Part shown: positions 3,712-6,730 of the stretch, piece by piece
Position numbering within the stretch: the stretch's first letter is position 1
How the letters are laid out: each line of letters opens with the position of its first letter
Source: Elusimicrobiota bacterium
Lineage (GTDB): Bacteria > CG03 > SLGR01 > PWQF01
NCBI GenBank assembly: GCA_003557485.1
Contig: PWOI01000181.1
Span: 1-6,730 of the forward strand
DNA length: 6,730 nt
Direction of reading: 5' to 3'
Notes under the pieces: generated by a model
Databases searched by the model: none
What the model was told of the DNA's origin: nothing
What the model saw: the letters and a program-made list of their open reading frames with translations, nothing else
Translations under genes and position numbers: made by a program

Positions 3712-6501
3712 ATGTCAAGCGATAATAAAGAATTAAAAAAGAATATAATTAAAGCCGGATTGGTTTATCTGGTTTTGATATCGGCGGCATATTTCCCAAT
3801 TGTATTCTGCAACAGGACACTGTCTATCGCTTCACGTTACCCATGGTTTAGGGGAGATAAATCACAGGAATTATTTGTTGAGTCTGATCTGCCCAATACT
3901 TTTAATGTAGACATTGCCCATCCGGCAGCTTACGAAGAGGTGCTGGATGTTTTTATAGGCAACCAGCTGAGAAAGGGTAAAATTCCGTTATGGAATCCTT
4001 TTCTGGGGTGCGGCATGACAATGATAGGACAATTCAGCACCCGGCTTATATTCCCTTTCCAGATGCTGCAGAATATATGCGGCTGGAACTGGCGAGATTT
4101 TTTTCTTCTTTTTAGGATATTTGCTGCTGCCATGGGTGTTTTTATTTTTTTAAAGGTTCTTGGACTCGGTTTTTATTCTTCCCTATCAGGAGGATTAATG
4201 TTCGGTCTTTCCGGCACAATGACCATTATGTTGACTCTTACTGAAATGAGCAATAACTCAATGATCTTACCTTATCTCTTGCTATTCAGTGAACTTCTTA
4301 ACCGTAAACCTGCATTCAAAAATGTAGCTTATTTAAGTATAGCAACCGCCCTTCTTATCCTGGCCGATCAACCGGAGGTCTCTTTTTACGCGCTTATTCT
4401 TGTTGTCTCATACTATATTTTCAGAATGAGAGCTTTCAAAGACGGCATATCAGGAAAAAAAAGGGGGGGGTGTTTAATCTCTTCAATGTTGCTGGGATTG
4501 ATCATTTCATCTCCTTTGTTTATACCTTTTCTAATCAACCAGGGGGCATATTATCATCTTCATCCACCCGGAGGCACTATGGGGGTTCAAGCCCCCACTC
4601 CTATCACAAATCTTATAGGTATAGTATTCCCGAGTTTTATGAGGTGGCGGGTTCCGGCATCATCTTTTACTATGAACTTTGGTTGGGATTATCTGGCCGG
4701 TTACACCGGAGCCGCTGCTGTTTTTTTTATATTGGCCGGATTTAAGAAAAAATGGTGGGGTTACGGAACATACCTATTTTTTTTGATTTTCGGAACCGTA
4801 ATACTTTTGAAAAACATAGGGTTTCCTGTTATAAGCTGGATAGGGTATCTTCCGGTATTTGATCAGGTATGGACACCCCGCTGGGCGGGTCCTGCTTGGA
4901 ATATATCCCTTGTTATTGCAGCAGCGATGGGGCTGGAGGCTGTATTATGTTATAATAAAAAACAACCTTCTCAAAATATAATAACCCCTTCTATTAATTC
5001 TTTATCATTATGTTTGGGAAGCATTGCCATAGCATCAGGGTTTGCAACAAGCGCAGCAATTTGGACTTTCGGTATACTGCCTGTGAATATTTTAAGTTTT
5101 GCTGTAGCGATCAGATGGCTTTTCTTTGTTGCAGGTTTAGTTCTTATTGGTTTTGCGATCAGGAAAATGAAGTACTATTACATATTTCTATGTATTCTCT
5201 TATATCTTATCTTGGCTTTCATAGAATTTCCTTTTTCATTGCTTCAGGTTGGCGCTATTAATATTTTTGATATTTCTGACCCTTTTGTACACCTGTCCGT
5301 ATTGATGGGCATGCTTGAAGCTGTTCTTGCCGGCATAGGAATTCCATTTATCCTTCTTCTGCTTTTAAATAAAGAATACCGTAACATTGAAGAGAAAGGA
5401 TTTATAATAACTGCAGTAATTACATTTGAGTTGTTCTTTAATCTTACTCTTGGGTTTGATGAAACCGCCAGGGCTGTTAGGCTTTTGATATATACTGTGC
5501 TTTATGCGGTTTTTATTTTATATGCTATAAAAAAAGATAACTCCCTAAAACGCGGGAGGATTGCTTTTATTTCTGCAGTCGGGTTAATACTTACAGGTTA
5601 TATAGGCTCAGGATCTTTACCTGAGAGAGATAAGCCCTTTAAGTATCCCTCAGCACTAAGTGATTATGACGGGATTTCACGTGTTATGGGAATACAAGGC
5701 GTAACATTCCCCAACTCTGCGGCAATTTACGGTATAAAAGATATTAAATCAATAGTAAGCACCTCTATAGAAAGGTTTCAGCTTTTTCAGGATTACTGTC
5801 TTTCCGTTATTCCTCAAGGAAAATATAAGAGCCTATGGTTTACGGGTGTGTTTGACAAAACAACAGGGCTGGATATATCGGATAATATAAGAGAAAGAAG
5901 CAGTTATTATTCTCTTGCCGGAATAAGCAGTTATCTTTCATCCCAATACGAGGAATTACCTGATACAATTCTGGCTGAAGACGGTGTTATGAAAAGATAC
6001 AAAAACCTGTCAGTTATGCCCAGAGCTTTTATTGTATCCGACTGGTCTTTCTCCGATTCCCCTCATTCTTCGTTAGACTGGATGCTTCGTAATCCTGATA
6101 ACTTTCATAACAAGGCTGTAATAGAAAACATATATAGCGATATTCCCGGCCTTCCGGAAGAAATTAAGGAAGAGTTGGATTATGAGATAGAATTTCTGGA
6201 TTACGGGCTGAATTCAGTAACTTTGAAGGTGCGTTCTTCTTCAGCGGGGCTTCTTGTTCTCACTGATACTTTTCATCCGGAATGGGTTGCCAGAATAAAC
6301 GGCATAAAACAACGAATATACCCCGTAAACCTGAGTTTCAGAGGGGTTTTTATTGAGCCCGGAATAAATAAGCTGGAGTTCAGATATGAACCTAAAAGTT
6401 TTTACATACCTTTATTTATATCAATACTTACTCTATGCGGTATACTGGCCGCTATGCTCATAAGTCATTCAGTTGAAAAGCATAAAAGATTTAAGAAATA
6501 A
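3712..6501 (+). CDS. YfhO-family large polytopic membrane protein
   Basis: The 929 residues begin with a membrane helix (about 12-33). The family-typical GKIPLWNPFLGCGM (89-102) in the first external loop corresponds to the YfhO pattern of PLWNP followed by a Gly-rich stretch. About 15 further hydrophobic segments run to residue 632, with ADQPEVSFYALIL (218-230) aligning to the usual GxPQxxFY-like motif. An extracytoplasmic domain spans about 640-895 and includes PNSAAIYGIKDIKS (667-680), HPEWVARING (855-864), and RIYPVNLSFRGV with IEPGINKLEFRYEP (868-894), the classic YfhO C-terminal signature. One last helix (about 897-917) and a basic cytoplasmic tail follow. B. subtilis YfhO acts with CsbB in N-acetylglucosamine decoration of lipoteichoic acid, and the fold is GT-C-like. 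A surface-glycan role here is inference. No flippase or polyprenyl-glycosyltransferase gene is in view. The gene contains an A8G8 run at 4455-4470. The ribosome binding site before ATG 3712 is weak. Confidence 0.9.
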   Translation: MSSDNKELKKNIIKAGLVYLVLISAAYFPIVFCNRTLSIASRYPWFRGDKSQELFVESDLPNTFNVDIAHPAAYEEVLDVFIGNQLRKGKIPLWNPFLGCGMTMIGQFSTRLIFPFQMLQNICGWNWRDFFLLFRIFAAAMGVFIFLKVLGLGFYSSLSGGLMFGLSGTMTIMLTLTEMSNNSMILPYLLLFSELLNRKPAFKNVAYLSIATALLILADQPEVSFYALILVVSYYIFRMRAFKDGISGKKRGGCLISSMLLGLIISSPLFIPFLINQGAYYHLHPPGGTMGVQAPTPITNLIGIVFPSFMRWRVPASSFTMNFGWDYLAGYTGAAAVFFILAGFKKKWWGYGTYLFFLIFGTVILLKNIGFPVISWIGYLPVFDQVWTPRWAGPAWNISLVIAAAMGLEAVLCYNKKQPSQNIITPSINSLSLCLGSIAIASGFATSAAIWTFGILPVNILSFAVAIRWLFFVAGLVLIGFAIRKMKYYYIFLCILLYLILAFIEFPFSLLQVGAINIFDISDPFVHLSVLMGMLEAVLAGIGIPFILLLLLNKEYRNIEEKGFIITAVITFELFFNLTLGFDETARAVRLLIYTVLYAVFILYAIKKDNSLKRGRIAFISAVGLILTGYIGSGSLPERDKPFKYPSALSDYDGISRVMGIQGVTFPNSAAIYGIKDIKSIVSTSIERFQLFQDYCLSVIPQGKYKSLWFTGVFDKTTGLDISDNIRERSSYYSLAGISSYLSSQYEELPDTILAEDGVMKRYKNLSVMPRAFIVSDWSFSDSPHSSLDWMLRNPDNFHNKAVIENIYSDIPGLPEEIKEELDYEIEFLDYGLNSVTLKVRSSSAGLLVLTDTFHPEWVARINGIKQRIYPVNLSFRGVFIEPGINKLEFRYEPKSFYIPLFISILTLCGILAAMLISHSVEKHKRFKK
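4455..4470 (+). repeat. A8G8 homopolymer tract inside the YfhO-like gene
   Basis: Eight A (4455-4462) directly followed by eight G (4463-4470) encode GKKRGG at residues 248-253, a basic loop between two membrane helices, probably cytoplasmic. Losing one G puts TAA (4475-4477) in frame at once. Gaining one G moves translation into a frame that stays open to 4745. Poly-G of this length is a classic slippage substrate. Confidence 0.9.
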
Positions 6502-6565
6502 AAGTGGCTGTGCATATCCTCTTATGTTCGAAACTGGGCAGTTAATAAATCCAAAGAATAAATAC

Positions 6566-6611
6566 TGCCGCTACGCTAACGCTCCGCTCTTCGCTGTCGC
6601 TCATCACTCCG
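6566..6611. repeat. GC-rich CGCT-iterated segment at the IS21-like boundary
   Basis: In otherwise AT-rich DNA, CGCT recurs six times in about 35 bp (6570-6602) at spacings of 5-7 bp. The block directly abuts the IS21-type terminal repeats. It starts at TG (6566), which could be the real element end, since IS21-family ends are TG...CA. It may instead be a target or host repeat. There is no coding signal. The 6502-6565 stretch before it shows no terminator hairpin. Confidence 0.5.
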
Positions 6612-6618
6612 TGCAAAT

Positions 6619-6638
6619 GGCAAATGGAAATGCACCTT
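6619..6638 (+). repeat. IS21-type terminal repeat, copy 1
   Basis: GGCAAATGGAAATGCACCTT, identical to copy 2 at 18 of 20 positions. It is probably a transposase (IstA) binding site. Confidence 0.65.
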
Positions 6639-6642
6639 GCGC

Positions 6643-6662
6643 GGCAAATAAAAATGCACCTT
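6643..6662 (+). repeat. IS21-type terminal repeat, copy 2
   Basis: GGCAAATAAAAATGCACCTT, 24 bp after copy 1 in the same orientation. It lies 22 bp outside the stop codon of the IstB-like fragment. Confidence 0.65.
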
Positions 6663-6684
6663 TTTCAGAAAACAAAAAAATGGC

Positions 6685-6730
6685 TTACTCCTCCTTTTCT
6701 TTCTGAATCCGGTACGACTTCCCGCTCAAA
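6685..6730 (-). CDS. istB: IstB-like ATPase of IS21 family, C-terminal end only (partial)
   Basis: Fourteen codons are visible on the minus strand, reading LSGKSYRIQKEKEE and then TAA at 6685-6687. IstB helper proteins characteristically end in a short segment of the form GxSYRLK plus basic residues after the final strand, and GKSYRIQKEK fits it. IstB is the AAA+ ATPase that assists the IstA transposase in target selection. The assignment rests on this short motif together with the adjoining terminal repeats. The rest of the gene lies beyond the right edge, so its integrity cannot be judged. Confidence 0.6.
   Translation of the reverse strand, partial: LSGKSYRIQKEKEE

Larger units (their letters stand above)
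6612..6730 (-). mobile_element. IS21-family insertion sequence, istB-side end (runs off the window)
   Basis: Two copies of a 20-bp repeat, GGCAAATGGAAATGCACCTT (6619-6638) and the same with AA for GG (6643-6662), sit 24 bp apart. They are followed inward by the C-terminal codons of an IstB-like protein. Multiple short repeats inside the ends are a hallmark of the IS21 family. A partial third unit lies outermost, as a tandem CAAATGG at 6614-6627. The outer boundary is either TG at 6612 or TG at 6566. Only this end of the element is visible, so no target duplication can be checked. Confidence 0.65.

Noticed and set aside
4470-4745. Open frame starting at the poly-G tract, considered as an alternative protein from programmed frameshifting
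   Set aside because: Its translation shows no family-like or membrane pattern, while the main frame continues with clear YfhO features. It matters only as the result of slippage.
6473-6706. A 77-codon plus-strand open frame overlapping the end of the YfhO-like gene
   Set aside because: It starts inside the upstream gene and runs through the CGCT-iterated block and the IS21 terminal repeats. Its composition follows those repeats, and there is no ribosome binding site.
6664-6707. Inverted repeat TTCAGAAA...TTTCTGAA with a 28-nt loop
   Set aside because: Eight base pairs with a long loop in AT-rich DNA is close to chance. It overlaps the istB-like 3' end, so it could at most be a weak terminator.
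1-6730. Search for CRISPR arrays, rRNA, riboswitches, toxin-antitoxin pairs and defence genes
   Set aside because: No regularly spaced repeats of CRISPR type, no rRNA segments and no recognisable small-gene pairs were seen. The only repeats are IS ends, TPR codons and homopolymers.

Overview
This is an AT-rich bacterial accessory region. It holds a tRNA-Phe gene, a conserved gene of unknown function, a dead IS256-family element, a two-gene envelope/glycan-type operon, and the edge of an IS21-family element. Nothing fixes the taxon. The company of a cysteine-motif conserved protein, a TPR-SGNH protein and a large YfhO-like membrane protein fits an anaerobic Gram-negative lineage such as Desulfobacterota, Omnitrophota or Nitrospirota, but that is inference from gene type only.

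Layout. A complete minus-strand tRNA-Phe(GAA) with encoded CCA lies at 4-79 and has a near-consensus sigma-70-type promoter just upstream. Next, also on the minus strand, is a 251-residue protein (161-916) with a CPNC-x9-CP motif. I recognise it only as an uncharacterised conserved family. Its likely promoter sits just before the IS256 remnant. The remnant is about 540 bp (998-1537), bounded by imperfect 27-bp inverted repeats. It keeps only the C-terminal part of a mutator-type transposase, has a Val where a catalytic Asp is expected, and reads out through its own terminal repeat into flanking DNA. On its other side a TTGCCT-17-TATAAT promoter points right.

That promoter appears to drive two genes. 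The first (about 1737/1746-3674) encodes a membrane-anchored protein in which an SGNH/GDSL-hydrolase-like fold is interrupted by a precise 34-residue TPR array. The expected Ser, block-II Gly and catalytic Asp positions are degraded, so it looks like a pseudo-hydrolase. The second (3712-6501) is a 929-residue polytopic YfhO-family protein with a large extracytoplasmic domain. YfhO in Bacillus subtilis works with CsbB in glycosylating lipoteichoic acid, so a role in surface glycan modification or export is a reasonable but unproven guess. The pair could form a scaffold (TPR/pseudo-SGNH) plus a GT-C-like membrane enzyme.

The right end (about 6566/6612 to the window edge) is the terminus of an IS21-family element on the minus strand. 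Fourteen C-terminal codons resembling IstB are followed by two near-identical 20-bp repeats typical of IS21 ends. The most interesting points are the split, catalytically degraded SGNH-TPR protein next to YfhO, an A8G8 tract inside the YfhO gene that could act as a frameshift switch, and an apparent ATA start with the best-placed ribosome binding site.
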